From contig JAPWDM010000012.1 in assembly GCA_035578155.1 (NCBI GenBank), forward strand, positions 15,411,619-15,475,618: 64,000 nt of DNA, in the 5' to 3' direction. The notes beneath the pieces are model-generated. The model did not search any database. It saw nothing but the letters and a program-made list of their open reading frames with translations, and was not told where the DNA came from. This document shows positions 34,716 through 45,592 of this stretch, piece by piece (position 1 is the first letter of the stretch; the number at the start of each line of letters is the position of its first letter). The DNA is from Brachynemurus nebulosus. Lineage: Eukaryota; Arthropoda; Insecta; Neuroptera; Myrmeleontidae. Made by a program: the position numbers and the translations under genes.

Positions 34716-35168
34716 CTACTCCTGTTGAAGAACACACTCATTACATACCCGTTAATTGTTGAGAAAGTTAGATATTATTCAAAGTTGTGGAGAAATGACC
34801 ATTACTCAATACCTTGCAACCAATGAAATCACCGAATTAACCATTATTCAATGGACTTGCGATTGTTTTGTGAATAATATATCCATGTTCTAATTTCATA
34901 TATGTTGCGTAGTAACGTGTAAGTAAACAAAACTATTTGAATTTTATTTTGATCGTTTCTATAGATACATATAGGTACCTACAAACATTTAATGAAATTA
35001 GAGATAGATTAAAAATTGTATTCTTTTAATTTAAAATTTATACTCAATTTTATTTAAATCAAAAAGGAAGAAAGTCGTAGAAAAACTATAGTTTTCTACT
35101 CGCTTGCAATGTCTATTACTCACTCAGATCCATTACGACACTCATTACCAGCTCGCTGAATAATATAT
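34716..35168. repeat. Dispersed repeat, copy 2 of 2
   Basis: Same family and orientation as 21897-22396. It starts CTACTCCTGTTGAAGAACAC and ends near 'gctcgctgaataatata'. It lacks the extra GC hairpin of copy 1. Confidence 0.7.
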
Positions 35169-35169
35169 G

Positions 35170-36150
35170 CCCCATTTCAAATACAATTGAGTATGAGTCA
35201 TGGTTAAAAAATTAAATAATTCTTATATTCGAAACAAATCAATCTTCTATTCTTTCCTAAAAACAAATTGCAAGTTTAAAATTTACGGAAATTCAATAAT
35301 GAAAGAGATAAAGCCAAGAAAACGAAAATTATTTAAATTTAAAGTGATGAAGCATGGTTAAATTTAAGTGAAATTGACCATACCTACTATTTTTATAGAT
35401 TTTTTTTTTTTCTTATAGATTTGTGTTAACTGTTTAATAATTGTTAAAACAACATATTATGCAGTAGAACAATACAAGCAGTGATAGTTGGTTACGCGAG
35501 TCAAGTTACAAGCTGAAATTTCGTTCACTTGCTATAAACAAAAGAAACTTTTTGATTCTTGGGTGGGTAGAATGAGGGTAAGACTTGACCGCAAAACTGG
35601 CGAAGCAGTACTATTGAGACGGGAACTATAGAGAACATGCACTGTACCTAGTACTAACCCACCTACTAGATGTGTAATAACGTATAATGAGATAGCAGAT
35701 AAAAGGTACATGATTTTACCATTAAAGTGGTCTCTCTAAATACACTGGAGTGTAGTGATGCCCATGAAGAGGACTCTACGGACTACCTACCAACCATATC
35801 ACTCATCATCATTCATTGTCTATGAGTCTGTCTGACCCTCCGTGTTTGTCGCTACCTGTCTCATCTGTACGGTAACTATGTGTTTCTAATACGTTCAAAT
35901 TTTCTCTATGAGTCGTAATTTTCATTATAGCCAAGTTACACATATGTATAATATGTACGTTATCACCTTTATCCATTTGTTGTCATTTCCCATGCAACAT
36001 TTTTATTTTTGTTTAATTATAAATAAGTATGCTAATTAGACGGTGAGAAAAAGTGTTATTAAGAAATTTCTAAGTTGTTTTTAGGAATCACTCAACCGTT
36101 GCCCCCATTTTCGAGAGAATTTCGAGAATTTAAAAAAAATATCGTTATCT
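35170..36150. other. No recognisable gene
   Basis: AT-rich. A TAGTGATGCCCATGAAG word near 35754 resembles a hAT-type end, but no partner was found. Confidence 0.4.
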
Positions 36151-36151
36151 G

Positions 36152-36984
36152 CACAGAGAGAAAATTCATATAAAAATTACTGTGCTCAGCACTACAATCG
36201 ACGTGTAAAAGGCGAACATATTCAATTTTGTACGGTAAAAATATAAAAATTATAATTAATCATAGAAAATTTAAAGGATAGAATATTGTTTCCGTAATAT
36301 TAGCTCCGTAAAATTTGTAAAACAGCACAGTAAAAAGTTCCATTGCCAACAGTTTAATTGTTTTCTTACAAAAATTACTATGCTGTGTTATACCTAATAG
36401 AAGAAAAGTAGAAAAGAAGAAAAGGAGCTAATAGTAGAAAGGAAGAAAGAGAAGGTATCAACGCTATCACATAGCGAGGCAACACTATCACATAGCTGCA
36501 CAAGGTATCAAGACAATCTTATATGAAGGTCACATAGCCAGACTGATGGTGTTGCAAGTACCTGGTCTGTTGGTGTGCTGTTGTGTGGTGTCGAAGCAAT
36601 GTTCAGTAGAATGTGTTACAGGACAGATGGTCATCGTTTAATTCATGATTTTGTTACTTCACTATCTTCAGTATTAGAATATATTGTTGCCAATCATTTT
36701 GTATGCATCATAAAGAGGTCGGAAAAGATCGATTGTTCCTCACTGCGCGTACAGCCCAAGCAACATAAGGTTGCGGATCAGATGCGCAAATGAGAGTACG
36801 ACAACAAAAATTAAACTATAACATATATGCATAAGAGTGAGATAGAAGTTGTGTTAGCACATTAAATTTTACCATGCTATAATATATTTCTTACTTTGGT
36901 CGTCGATCGCGCACGTATTATAAGAGAGCATAGTAATTTTTCTGAAATTTTCTCTACAACAATTATATGATTTTTCTCTCCGTG
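36152..36984 (+). mobile_element. CACGGAGAGAAAA MITE, copy 2
   Basis: The left end CACAGAGAGAAAATTC and right end read inward CACGGAGAGAAAAATC match the copy at 54510-55352 along most of their length, including 'cgacgtgtaaaaggcgaac', 'ttagctccgtaaaatttg' and 'acataaggttgcggatcag'. TA follows the right end. The 72-codon frame at 36575-36793 is a by-product. About 833 bp. Confidence 0.78.
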
Positions 36985-37362
36985 TATTGTTTTGGGATGT
37001 TGCACTTTATTTACTATGACCTTAAAGACAAGTTTTGCAAATTATTTTCTTATTTTCAATTTATGTATGAATGGTGGGTATAGAAGTTTTTCATTGGAGC
37101 ATGGCAGTGTTGAAGCTCAAAAATAGCAGACGCTCTAGACGCCATATATATCCTCAGAAAAATCTTTATTGTAAAATTGTTTCATGTAATTTAACATATA
37201 TGTAAAATATTGATGAATCAAAAAAAAAAAAAAAAAAAAATATCAGTAAAATAAAAAAATTGAGAAAGGACCCCGCACAAAACCAATGGAAAGTTGTTTT
37301 CGGTCAAATGGCTGAAATTTCAGTATGTTATAGTTGTCGCATTGGGGCGGCTGTCGAACAGA
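36985..37362. other. Short non-coding stretch with poly-A
   Basis: Contains a 20-base poly-A run at 37220-37240 directly before the SINE region. No gene. Confidence 0.4.
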
Positions 37363-37645
37363 GGATCGTTGGTGTAGTAGCAAGACACCTGGCTAGTTAC
37401 CGGGAGATCCTGGGTTCGATTTCCAGCCGATCCAATTTGATAATTTATTCAATCACTTTGTGATTTTTAATTTACATTTGGATTTTGATCATACTAACCA
37501 AAGAAATCGAGTGCTACAAGTTTCAGTTTAGCTGAATGATATGTGAACATATGAATACTGCGTATGTTTAAATGCGGACAAAAGTTCGTCATACGTAGTA
37601 ATGTTTCACAAGCACTCGATTATATTTGAAATTGAATAATTATAA
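37363..37645 (+). repeat. tRNA-Thr-derived SINE
   Basis: The head 37363-37434 folds as a tRNA. Acceptor GGATCGT pairs with CCGATCC at six of seven positions, and the T arm is CTGGG/TCCAG around TTCGATT. The anticodon loop CTAGTTA gives AGT, a threonine anticodon. An A-box-like GGTGTAGTAGCAAG and a B-box GGTTCGATTTC are present, as needed for an internal Pol III promoter. The body follows ('ttcaatcactttgtgatt', 'gtatgtttaaatgcggac', 'cacaagcactcgatt') and ends in an AT-repeat tract. The head is not a functional tRNA gene because it is joined to a repeated body found elsewhere in the window. Confidence 0.85.
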
Positions 37646-37648
37646 CAG

Positions 37649-37651
<3 letters not shown>

Positions 37652-37714
<63 letters not shown>
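37652..37714. repeat. AT dinucleotide microsatellite
   Basis: About 31 uninterrupted AT units directly after the SINE tail. Likely grown from its AT-rich 3' end. Confidence 0.95.
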
Positions 37715-37716
<2 letters not shown>

Positions 37717-38300
37717 CTAAATAAAATATTCTACTTGAATAAAAGATTAAATTAAAATCAAAATTACCTCTGTGTGACCAAAATTCCATAAATGAAAATT
37801 CTTTATCCAACAAGAATTACTTACCCATCTCATATTTTTAATGATTTTCAATAAAGAAAAATGTTTATATCATTATAATTTATCAATGAAAATTAAAAAT
37901 AAAATTGTGACAACAACTTTTAAATGCAACAATGTAAATACCACTTGAAACACGTGCTAACAAATTTACAATATATAATAATTCTAATATTATACAAAAA
38001 AATCAAATAGATTAAGTAACTAAAAGTTCTTATTGTTAGATATTTCACACCTCGGCAATAGCAGGGCGACATCATATATGTAATTGTATGTATAAATGTT
38101 ACCATATTATTGCCGAGGTGCGATTTAATTTCCAAAATTCGATTTTAGCCTCTGTAGCTAACCCACGTCTCGTAGAAATTAACTAATAAAAACTGATTTG
38201 TCTTTATAAGAATGTAATATCTCGACAAGTAAATTATTGATTGTTGATCTGCTATCCGAATAGCTCTTGTTTCGATGATATTATAATTATTACCTTGAGG
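37715..38300. other. No recognisable gene
   Basis: AT-rich. A loose inverted pair, 'cctcggcaatag' near 38050 and 'attgccgaggtg' near 38108, forms a small stem-loop. Nothing else. Confidence 0.4.
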
Positions 38301-38451
38301 ACTCCTGGCGTCTAGTTGTTCTAAAATAATTTTGTTTAAGTCATATTAAGGTTCTCTCTATAATAGAAATAAGTAGAAACTTGGTAGAGGCCGTAAGAAA
38401 TTAAAATATACTTGTCATTAAGAAAATTTAGAACGACTAGACGCCAGTAGT
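38301..38451. mobile_element. Short inverted-repeat MITE, 151 bp
   Basis: The left end ACTCCTGGCGTCTAGTTG and right end read inward ACTACTGGCGTCTAGTCG both continue with TTCTAAA. No convincing target duplication is seen, so the exact ends and superfamily are uncertain. Confidence 0.6.
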
Positions 38452-39028
38452 TCCAATTGTAAGTAACTATACACTCTAAGAAAAAGGGGTCAAAAATGTG
38501 TAAAATAACTTAAATATGAGGAGCAAAATTACTCCTCGCTCTGAAAATATGCACTATTATTTGTGTAATATGAAAAAATTGATGTATTTTTATATAATTT
38601 GTGTATAATTACTGTTTAATTTTAATATTACACAAATAAAGGTGTAACTTTGGATTTTTACAACGTTTTTGGTTTATTTTTACACCACTAAATAGTAAAA
38701 CCCATGCGCGCGCATATGATTTTATGTATTTTAAAATTATCTGTTATTGGATTGCTATATTATTTATACGTACATAAGTAATATTCTTAAAGGTTAAAAA
38801 TTATGTTTTCAAATTAGCTGAATTAAAAAAAAGTATTTTTTGATAGGATATATTATAGTTAATATAATTATAACGTATGTATATGATTAATATATGTATC
38901 ATAAATATGTTACAAAAACAGTGTTATAGTGGTGTACTGGTGTTTTGTTTTTATATGTATTGTGCAAAATGGCTTCTGGAATAATGTGCAAAGAATATTG
39001 TAATATATACCTAGCCCGAAAATTCAGT
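38452..39028. other. AT-rich stretch, no gene
   Basis: A 'cactctaagaaaaa' word near 38471 resembles a MITE terminus, but the other end is not evident. Confidence 0.35.
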
Positions 39029-39036
39029 GGTATTAC

Positions 39037-39217
39037 CAGGGCCGGCGAGAGGGTAGGGCAGGTGGGGCAATTGCCCTGGGGCCCGCAGCCTCGATTAGGG
39101 GCCCGGAGAAAATGAGACGACGTGTTTTTTTTTTTTTTGCTCGTCAATTGAGGAAAAATATTTGAAATTTTTTTGTTTTGCCCGGGGACCCGTCCATCAT
39201 TTCTCTCTCCGACCCTG
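39037..39217. mobile_element. Short hAT MITE of the CAGGG class, 181 bp
   Basis: The left end CAGGGCCGGCGAGAGGG and right end read inward CAGGGTCGGAGAGAG are flanked by a perfect 8-bp duplication, ggtattac (39029-39036 and 39218-39225). The interior has GGGGCAATTGCCCTGGGGC and a 'ggggcccggagaaa' word shared with 23703-23896. CAGGGCCGGC ends are typical of a hAT group found in many animals. Non-coding. Confidence 0.85.
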
Positions 39218-39225
39218 GGTATTAC

Positions 39226-40436
39226 CTGTTTATTTTTAATATATCATTTTTCAAAAAATTTTGGATAGCTAAACGCTAGGGGTCCATTGGTCCAAGTTAA
39301 GGGGGGAGGGTCCTCCAGAACTTTCAAATTTTTCATTTTTTGTTTTGATCCCAACAGAAAGATTATCTTAGAAAACGATAAACTGCTTTTAAAGAACGAA
39401 AACTTTTTAATAGCGTTTTTCTCTAAACAGGTTTTTTTCCGCGCCGTGGAACATAACTTAAAAAGTTATTAAGGTATTAACTTGAAATTTTGTACAGATA
39501 TTGTTTGAGATATTGGCCTTTGCATATACCTAAAATTTTGCATAAATTATTACTATAAATATTGTTTATAAAAAAAAAAAAAAAAAAAAAAAAAGTGAAA
39601 TTTTTTTCTTTTTGATTTTAAATTGTGAAAAAAAAAATTTTTCTCATCAGAAATAGGTATATGCAAAGCGTAATGACTTATTTTAATAAAATTTTTTTGT
39701 CCGATTGAATTCAATTGATTACAAGAGGCTGGGCATTCCACGGCGCAAATTAAAAGAGTTAACTTGAAATAGGTGTAGCGCCGCCATTTTTTCTTTTTTT
39801 TGCATAAAAATTTATGAGTGAATACACCATAACATGTACTATACTATGTAACTTCATTTAATACAATAAATGTATCCAGTTTCTTAAAAAAAAATATTAA
39901 GAAACCTGTTGTCTGGAAGACCCTCCTCCCTTAAGTTTAAAAAAGTTACCCTGGATTGGATCCGAATCACATCGGACACACATTCCGAAATAATTCCTGA
40001 TCTAGGTTCTCAATTCTCTGCCGTTATATACCAAATGACCCTGATAAAATCCTCCTGTTAAACATCAGTAAGAACATACTTTTCATCACATTATTTAAAA
40101 CGAACTCCTCAATAATTCTCTCAAAACATAATACGACAATAATCTTTCTCGATCAATACAATCACTGATGCGAAATAAACAGGAATATCACCGGCCTATA
40201 ATGTAGACAGTACATTAGGGATAATAATAAAATTTATATGTAGATAGATAAATTGAAACATCGTATTTAATACGTACTTTCTCCCTCCTACACCCTCTTA
40301 CACCCGCTGCAAAACTTGATGATTCCACTTAATTAGATTCTCGTCAATCATCTCGGCGGTTGTAATACATGAAAATCGGTTAGATCGGATCGTGTTGTAT
40401 TAGTCGCTCTCCCGTTATTAGTCGCGTTCTGTATTC
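39226..40436. other. No recognisable gene
   Basis: Contains a weakly inverted arrangement around 39280-39950 ('ttaaggggggagggtcctcc' near 39298 and 'accctcctcccttaag' near 39920), which may be the ends of a foldback element of about 650 bp. A poly-A run stands at 39570-39594. Frames inside are AT-driven. Confidence 0.4.
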
Positions 40437-40643
40437 GGTCGCGTTTCCACATGCAAGAAAACTTGCCCGACAGTAACGTGCAAGTATAGACTACGTAGAA
40501 AGTGCACTCGCGCCAGTTTGTCAAGTGTCTCCTGCTAGTAGCTGCGAGTGCAACAGCACTCGCTGCTTATCGATTTGGTTTCGCACATCAGATACGTACA
40601 TCTTGCACTCGCAGCTAACCAGTTTTGTTTTCGTTAATTAAAA

Positions 40644-40703
40644 ATGAGTCCACGGCAGACACGTGAGTGGTCTCTCGAAGGTGCTATTAAATTAAGGGGG
40701 TAT
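40644..40703 (+). pseudogene. Protein-start fragment inside the Harbinger-like element
   Basis: An ATG at 40644 after 'ttaattaaaa' opens MSPRQTREWSLEGAIKLRGY before the sequence diverges and soon stops. The basic start followed by W-S-x-E resembles the first helix of MADF or Myb-like DNA-binding domains that accompany the transposase in Harbinger elements. It is only about 20 residues long, so this is a suggestion. Nothing of a nuclease domain is visible. Confidence 0.3.
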
Positions 40704-41010
40704 TCTAGTCTAGACGGCCAAACTTTTTATTTTTGTCTAGGCGTAATAAATAAAAAACCTTAAATATTTTTACCATCGGTTTTTTATCAGTTTTTTATTA
40801 ACATTTTAAAAGTACAAAAAAATAAAAATACGAGTAGGGTAAAAGCCCCTATACCGGAACGCGATCCAATACTGGAACAGTTTTGACATTTATATATTAA
40901 TGAAGTTATTTCTGAGAAGAAACCTCTGATAACAAAAATTATTATTAATAGAATGATTATTTTTCATTTTAAATTCACCTCGCATTTAATGTTTCCTTAC
41001 TTAATTAGAG

Positions 41011-41012
<2 letters not shown>

Positions 41013-41056
<44 letters not shown>
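41013..41056. repeat. AT dinucleotide microsatellite
   Basis: About 21 AT units inside the Harbinger-like element, next to the repeat that also occurs inverted at 43920-44005. Confidence 0.95.
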
Positions 41057-41060
<4 letters not shown>

Positions 41061-41340
41061 CAATTTTTGTTGAATACAGTATTTTGATCCTTTATTTACG
41101 TCTGATGCTTAAACCATTCTACACACACCGGCATAATTAGCGGAACATAAAAAAATATAAAAACCTATTTATTAAACAAAGTTGGCTGTTTTTTTTTTTT
41201 TCATTTTCACTTAAAATAATATTGAAGTAATGAATTAATTGACTTTTAATAGAATTGTTCTTATTTATTATTATTGCAAATCTTTTTAAGAGGTCTATCA
41301 CTTTCGAAATCAAATGTCGCTTCTTCTCAATGTGGTCGAG

Positions 41341-41487
41341 CTACAGACTGCCTTAATTAAAGAATGGCAAAGATTACCTGGGAAGACTATAGATAATATC
41401 ATTCTGAGTATAGCAAGACTAATGGAAGCTTTGACAAGAGCACGGGAGGAAGCATTTCTATTGTTTCATTTTCTACTTGTTAAATAA
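41341..41487 (+). pseudogene. Tc1-like transposase C-terminal relic
   Basis: Reads LQTALIKEWQRLPGKTIDNI, then I-LSIARLMEALTRAR. The Tc1 family ends with an aliphatic-x-EEW-x-x-I-P helix, an SM-x-R motif and AR-G-G. Here the EW and SIAR counterparts are clear, and a one-base shift near 41440 would give ARGGS, so a frameshift has occurred. The catalytic triad region is missing upstream. The frame ends at TAA 41485-41487. Probably what is left of a Tc1 copy that entered the Harbinger-like element. Confidence 0.62.
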
Positions 41488-41606
41488 TCTTTAACTAGAA
41501 TGATTCTTAGAAGACATAAGATTCCAAAAATTTGTAGTATGATCTACGAGCTTCTTGCAATATATTTATTGCAGACAAAAATCGCAGGAGTTTATACGAT
41601 ATACTA

Positions 41607-42061
41607 TGTGAGTTTTTTGAGAGTTGCCATTTCTATTACAACCAAATTATTTTGATAGAAATGGTACTGGAAAAGGTTCTTTTCTTGAATATAATGGAAA
41701 TGTAACCTAGAAAAACACTATCGGTTGAAGTAGCCTCAAGTACACATGCATATTTTTACCGCCTAATTGATAAATTAAAGAAAAATTCAAAAATTAAACT
41801 TGGGTAAAAAAAAATTTTTTGCTCATTTATGTTGTTAGTTAATGCATTAGATCAGTTTTATCGAAAAAATAATATATAATCCCATTTAAAAATCTATAAG
41901 TTTGTATCATAGCTCGAATACCATAAGAGCTATAAAGCTCCTGACTATAGCAATCGGTTGCCCCCATCGATATTTACTATATAACTCTTATTTGAACAAT
42001 TTTTCGATTAAATCAACGGTTTGGCTGTAAAAAAAATGGCAACTCTCGAAAAACTCACGCA
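41607..42061. mobile_element. TGTGAG-ended MITE, copy 2
   Basis: Complete copy of the family at 25949-26397, same orientation, differing by scattered substitutions. It is inserted within the Harbinger-like element close to its right end. Confidence 0.8.
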
Positions 42062-42507
42062 GAATATGTAAACGGTATTGCAATAAACTTATGCAAGATT
42101 GCTGCAAGTGTTCTTGCAAGTGAAAACGTGGCCTTATAGCAAGTGAGTATCTAATACACCCCGATACATATAATATCAATTTTCTTTACATTTTCATACG
42201 CCGTACGAACGGGCGCAGTTGAGCGGCAGGCATTTGAGAGAAAACTTGAGACGTGATCATACATACAATATATGTATAAGTAGTATTTATTGATAGATAC
42301 AGGATTAATAACGTACAAGAAGCGTGAGAATAGAAATAATTGCAATAAAATTACGGAAATTTTGTCGATGTTACACTATAAACAATCGTTTTTCTTTATC
42401 ACCAGGCTTATAAAAAAAAAAAAGTCCAGTAATATCAATCAATTACCGATTTTGATGAAATTTGATTTATGTGTAGTACAAGCAGAAGCCAGTTAAAGGA
42501 TGCAATC

Positions 42508-43308
42508 TAGGGGTGTGCGAATTATTCGAAATGTCGAATAATTCGCACCGAATCGAATAGTAATATTCGATTCGAATTTCAAATCGAATAATTCGATTTT
42601 TCGAATAATTCGAAAAATATTCGAATTATTCGAAAGAGAACGAATAATTCGAAAAATCGAATTATTCGAAAGAAGACGAATAATTCGAAAAATCGAATTA
42701 TTCGAAAGAAGACGAATAATTCGAATAGCTCGAATTTTTGTTTTCTCTTTTGATTCTTAGAGATTTTTAAACATTTAATTTAAATAAAAAAAAAAAAAAT
42801 CGATGACATTACAATAATTTCATAAATGGAAAGTTACATTATGTCTAAAGAACAGGATAAATCAATCATTAATAATAAAAGTTTATTGTTACAAAAACTT
42901 GTCACCCCATGACAGTGGGTGTAATAGCTGAATTTTCGATTCGACTATTCGTTAAAAATTAAAACATAAAAAAAAAATGCGACAAAAGAATCCACTGCAA
43001 TAACTTTCCAGTGGGAAGTTAAAAAAAATTATTTTTTGGATGAATTTGCTCTGTAAATGAAACTATATTAATATATTATATAAATTATATTATTAAAGTT
43101 CTTAGTATGTTTGAGTCTTAGAAATAAAAAAAGATTGGAGCTATCCGAAAAAATGAAACGAATAATTCGTTTTCTTTCGAATAATTCGATTTTTCTTCGA
43201 ATAATTCGATTTTTCGAATTATTCGAAAAGTCGAATTATTCGATTCGAAATCGAATCGAATAGCACTATTCGATTCGATTCGATTCGAGCACTATTCTCA
43301 CACCCTTA
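42508..43308. mobile_element. hAT-type element with TTCGAATAATTCG repeats, left arm copy
   Basis: The ends are TAGGGGTGTGCGAAT on the left and TAAGGGTGTGAGAAT read inward from the right, with a perfect 8-bp duplication, atgcaatc (42500-42507 and 43309-43316). The first 230 bp and the last 150 bp consist almost only of TTCGAATAATTCGA-type words, interrupted by 'aaga' or 'gaga' spacers. The 420-bp middle is AT-rich and non-coding. 801 bp in all. Confidence 0.85.
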
Positions 43309-43875
43309 ATGCAATCATTCCTCAAAATTAAGAAAAGAATTCAATTTTACTTGATTACTCGAAAACTACAATAGATAGAGAAAAACTTTAAATTGACAAG
43401 ACACTCTATTTTCAAAAAACTTTTTATTGATGTACATCAACTCCGGATCCACGATTTTTTAGAAGCGCGGCAGAAACTTGAAAATGGCGCCCCCCTCTCC
43501 AACGTTTGGCATAAATTGTCAAAAAAACTCATAAGTATATAAGTCCTTTATAAAACTCCTATTTTTCCCGTTGTGGCAATGACAAAAATTGACGGTTTTG
43601 TAAAGGATCAATATAGGCACAAGTTAATGTTTTATTTTAATAAATTTACTCGGAAAGTACTGCAAGTTGTGCAAATTTCAAATTTTTATCAACAGCCTCA
43701 TCAGAGATACAGGGGCGCGAAATTCCAAAATTTGGAAAAAGTTAGTATTCGGAAGTTTGTAAAAATTAAAGGGTACAAGTTTCACAGTTGAAATAGTGTG
43801 TATTTGTTTTATAATGGCTAGTTGTACCCTATTCTCATAAAAAATATTGAGCGAGATTTAAAACATTCCTTCTAG

Positions 43876-44005
43876 GGTAAAAGCCCTCTTTGTGGAACGG
43901 TATCTAATACTGGAACAGTTTTGACATTTACATATTTATTTCTTTAATTAAGTAAGGAAACTTTAAATGCGAGGTGAATTTAAATTGAAAAACAATCATT
44001 CTATT
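43876..44005. repeat. Fragment of the TAGGGTAAAAGCCC repeat
   Basis: The first half ('ggtaaaagccc', 'ctaatactggaacagttttg') matches 40846-40900 directly. The second half ('aagtaaggaaac', 'gcgaggtgaattta') matches 40949-41011 in reverse orientation. It joins the left palindrome arm to the SINE array and has no counterpart on the right side, so the spacer is asymmetric. Confidence 0.7.
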
Positions 44006-44208
44006 CTTTTAATTTCAAATGTTATCGAGTGCCTGTGAAACATTATTAGTGTATGGCGGATTTTTATCCGTATTTAAACATACACCAATATTCATATGTT
44101 CACTCAATGTTCAGCTTTGGCTGATACTTGAACACTCGATGTACTTTGGCAAATGGCCAATTCATTATGTTAATTAAAATTGACATAGTGTTTGAAAAAT
44201 TACCAAAC

Positions 44209-44280
44209 TGGATCGGCTGGGACTCGAACCCGGATCTCTTGGTTACCAGCCAAGCGCCTTACCAACTAGGCCACCGATCA
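44209..44280 (-). repeat. tRNA-like SINE head, unit 1
   Basis: On the minus strand this 72-nt segment folds as a tRNA. Acceptor GATCGG pairs with CCGATC, D stem GCCT/AGGC, anticodon stem CTTGG/CCAAG with loop CTGGTAA (anticodon GGT, threonine), and a T loop TTCGAGT. A and B boxes are intact (TGGCCTAGTTGG; GGTTCGAGTCC). Exact copies are at 44557-44628 and 44905-44976. A tRNA finder may score it, but the repeated body shows it is a SINE promoter. Confidence 0.8.
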
Positions 44281-44556
44281 CTTGTTCGAGTGCCACTCCA
44301 ATTCAGTAATCAATCAAACACAACCTCTCTCTAATGCGAGACGCAGTTTTATACTTTTAATTTCAAATGTTATCGAGTGCCTGTGAAACATTATTAGTGT
44401 ATGGCGGATTTTTATCCGTATTTAAACATACACCAATATTCATATGTTCACTCAATGTTCAGCTTTGGCTGATACTTGAACACTCGATGTACTTTGGCAA
44501 ATGGCCAATTCATTATGTTAATTAAAATTGACATAGTGTTTGAAAAATTACCAAAC

Positions 44557-44628
44557 TGGATCGGCTGGGACTCGAACCCGGATCTCTTGGTTACCAGCCA
44601 AGCGCCTTACCAACTAGGCCACCGATCA
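44557..44628 (-). repeat. tRNA-like SINE head, unit 2
   Basis: Identical to the head at 44209-44280, 348 bp further on. Confidence 0.8.
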
Positions 44629-44904
44629 CTTGTTCGAGTGCCACTCCAATTCAGTAATCAATCAAACACAACCTCTCTCTAATGCGAGACGCAGTTTTAT
44701 ACTTTTAATTTCAAATGTTATCGAGTGCCTGTGAAACATTATTAGTGTATGGCGGATTTTTATCCGTATTTAAACATACACCAATATTCATATGTTCACT
44801 CAATGTTCAGCTTTGGCTGATACTTGAACACTCGATGTACTTTGGCAAATGGCCAATTCATTATGTTAATTAAAATTGACATAGTGTTTGAAAAATTACC
44901 AAAC

Positions 44905-44976
44905 TGGATCGGCTGGGACTCGAACCCGGATCTCTTGGTTACCAGCCAAGCGCCTTACCAACTAGGCCACCGATCA
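44905..44976 (-). repeat. tRNA-like SINE head, unit 3
   Basis: Identical to the heads in units 1 and 2. Confidence 0.8.
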
Positions 44977-45172
44977 CTTGTTCGAGTGCCACTCCAATTC
45001 AGTAATCAATCAAACACAACCTCTCTCTAATGCGAGACGCAGTTTTATACTTTTAATTTCAAATGTTATCGAGTGCCTGTGAAACATTATTAGTGTATGG
45101 CGGATTTTTATCCGTATTTAAACATACACCAATATTCATATGTTCACTCAATTGGAGTGGCACTCGAACAAG

Positions 45173-45244
45173 TGATCGGTGGCCTAGTTGGTAAAGCGCT
45201 TGGCTGGTAACCAAGAGATCCGGGTTCGAGTCCCAGCCGATCCA
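45173..45244 (+). repeat. tRNA-like SINE head, inverted unit 1
   Basis: Same head on the plus strand with one substitution (GGTAAAGCGC instead of GGTAAGGCGC), which breaks one D-stem pair. Confidence 0.8.
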
Positions 45245-45520
45245 GTTTGGTAATTTTTCAAACACTATGTCAATTTTAATTAACATAATGAATTGGCCAT
45301 TTGCCAAAGTACATCGAGTGTTCAAGTATCAGCCAAAGCTGAACATTGAGTGAACATATGAATATTGGTGTATGTTTAAATACGGATAAAAATCCGCCAT
45401 ACACTAATAATGTTTCACAGGCACTCGATAACATTTGAAATTAAAAGTATAAAACTGCGTCTCGCATTAGAGAGAGGTTGTGTTTGATTGATTACTGAAT
45501 TGGAGTGGCACTCGAACAAG

Positions 45521-45592
45521 TGATCGGTGGCCTAGTTGGTAAGGCGCTTGGCTGGTAACCAAGAGATCCGGGTTCGAGTCCCAGCCGATCCA
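45521..45592 (+). repeat. tRNA-like SINE head, inverted unit 2
   Basis: Plus-strand head identical to the minus-strand units. The unit is cut short at 45670, where the right palindrome arm begins. Confidence 0.8.

Larger units (their letters stand above)
40437..42133 (+). mobile_element. Harbinger-like element invaded by other repeats, 1.7 kb
   Basis: The left end GGTCGCGTTTCCACATGC and right end read inward GGCCACGTTTTCACTTGC both continue 'aagaa(a/c)acttgc', which fits PIF/Harbinger ends. The flanking triplets are ttc and tta, a possible decayed TTA duplication. Inside the left part is a short protein start (40644), then a TAGGGTAAAAGCCC-ended segment (40846 on) with an AT microsatellite, a Tc1 transposase tail (41341-41487) and a complete TGTGAG MITE (41607-42061). 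The original coding region is lost. Confidence 0.55.

Noticed and set aside
44209..45592. Five tRNA-Thr genes
   Set aside because: The tRNA folds are good, but every copy is fused to a SINE body and tail that also occurs at 3.2 and 37.4 kb. They are SINE heads.
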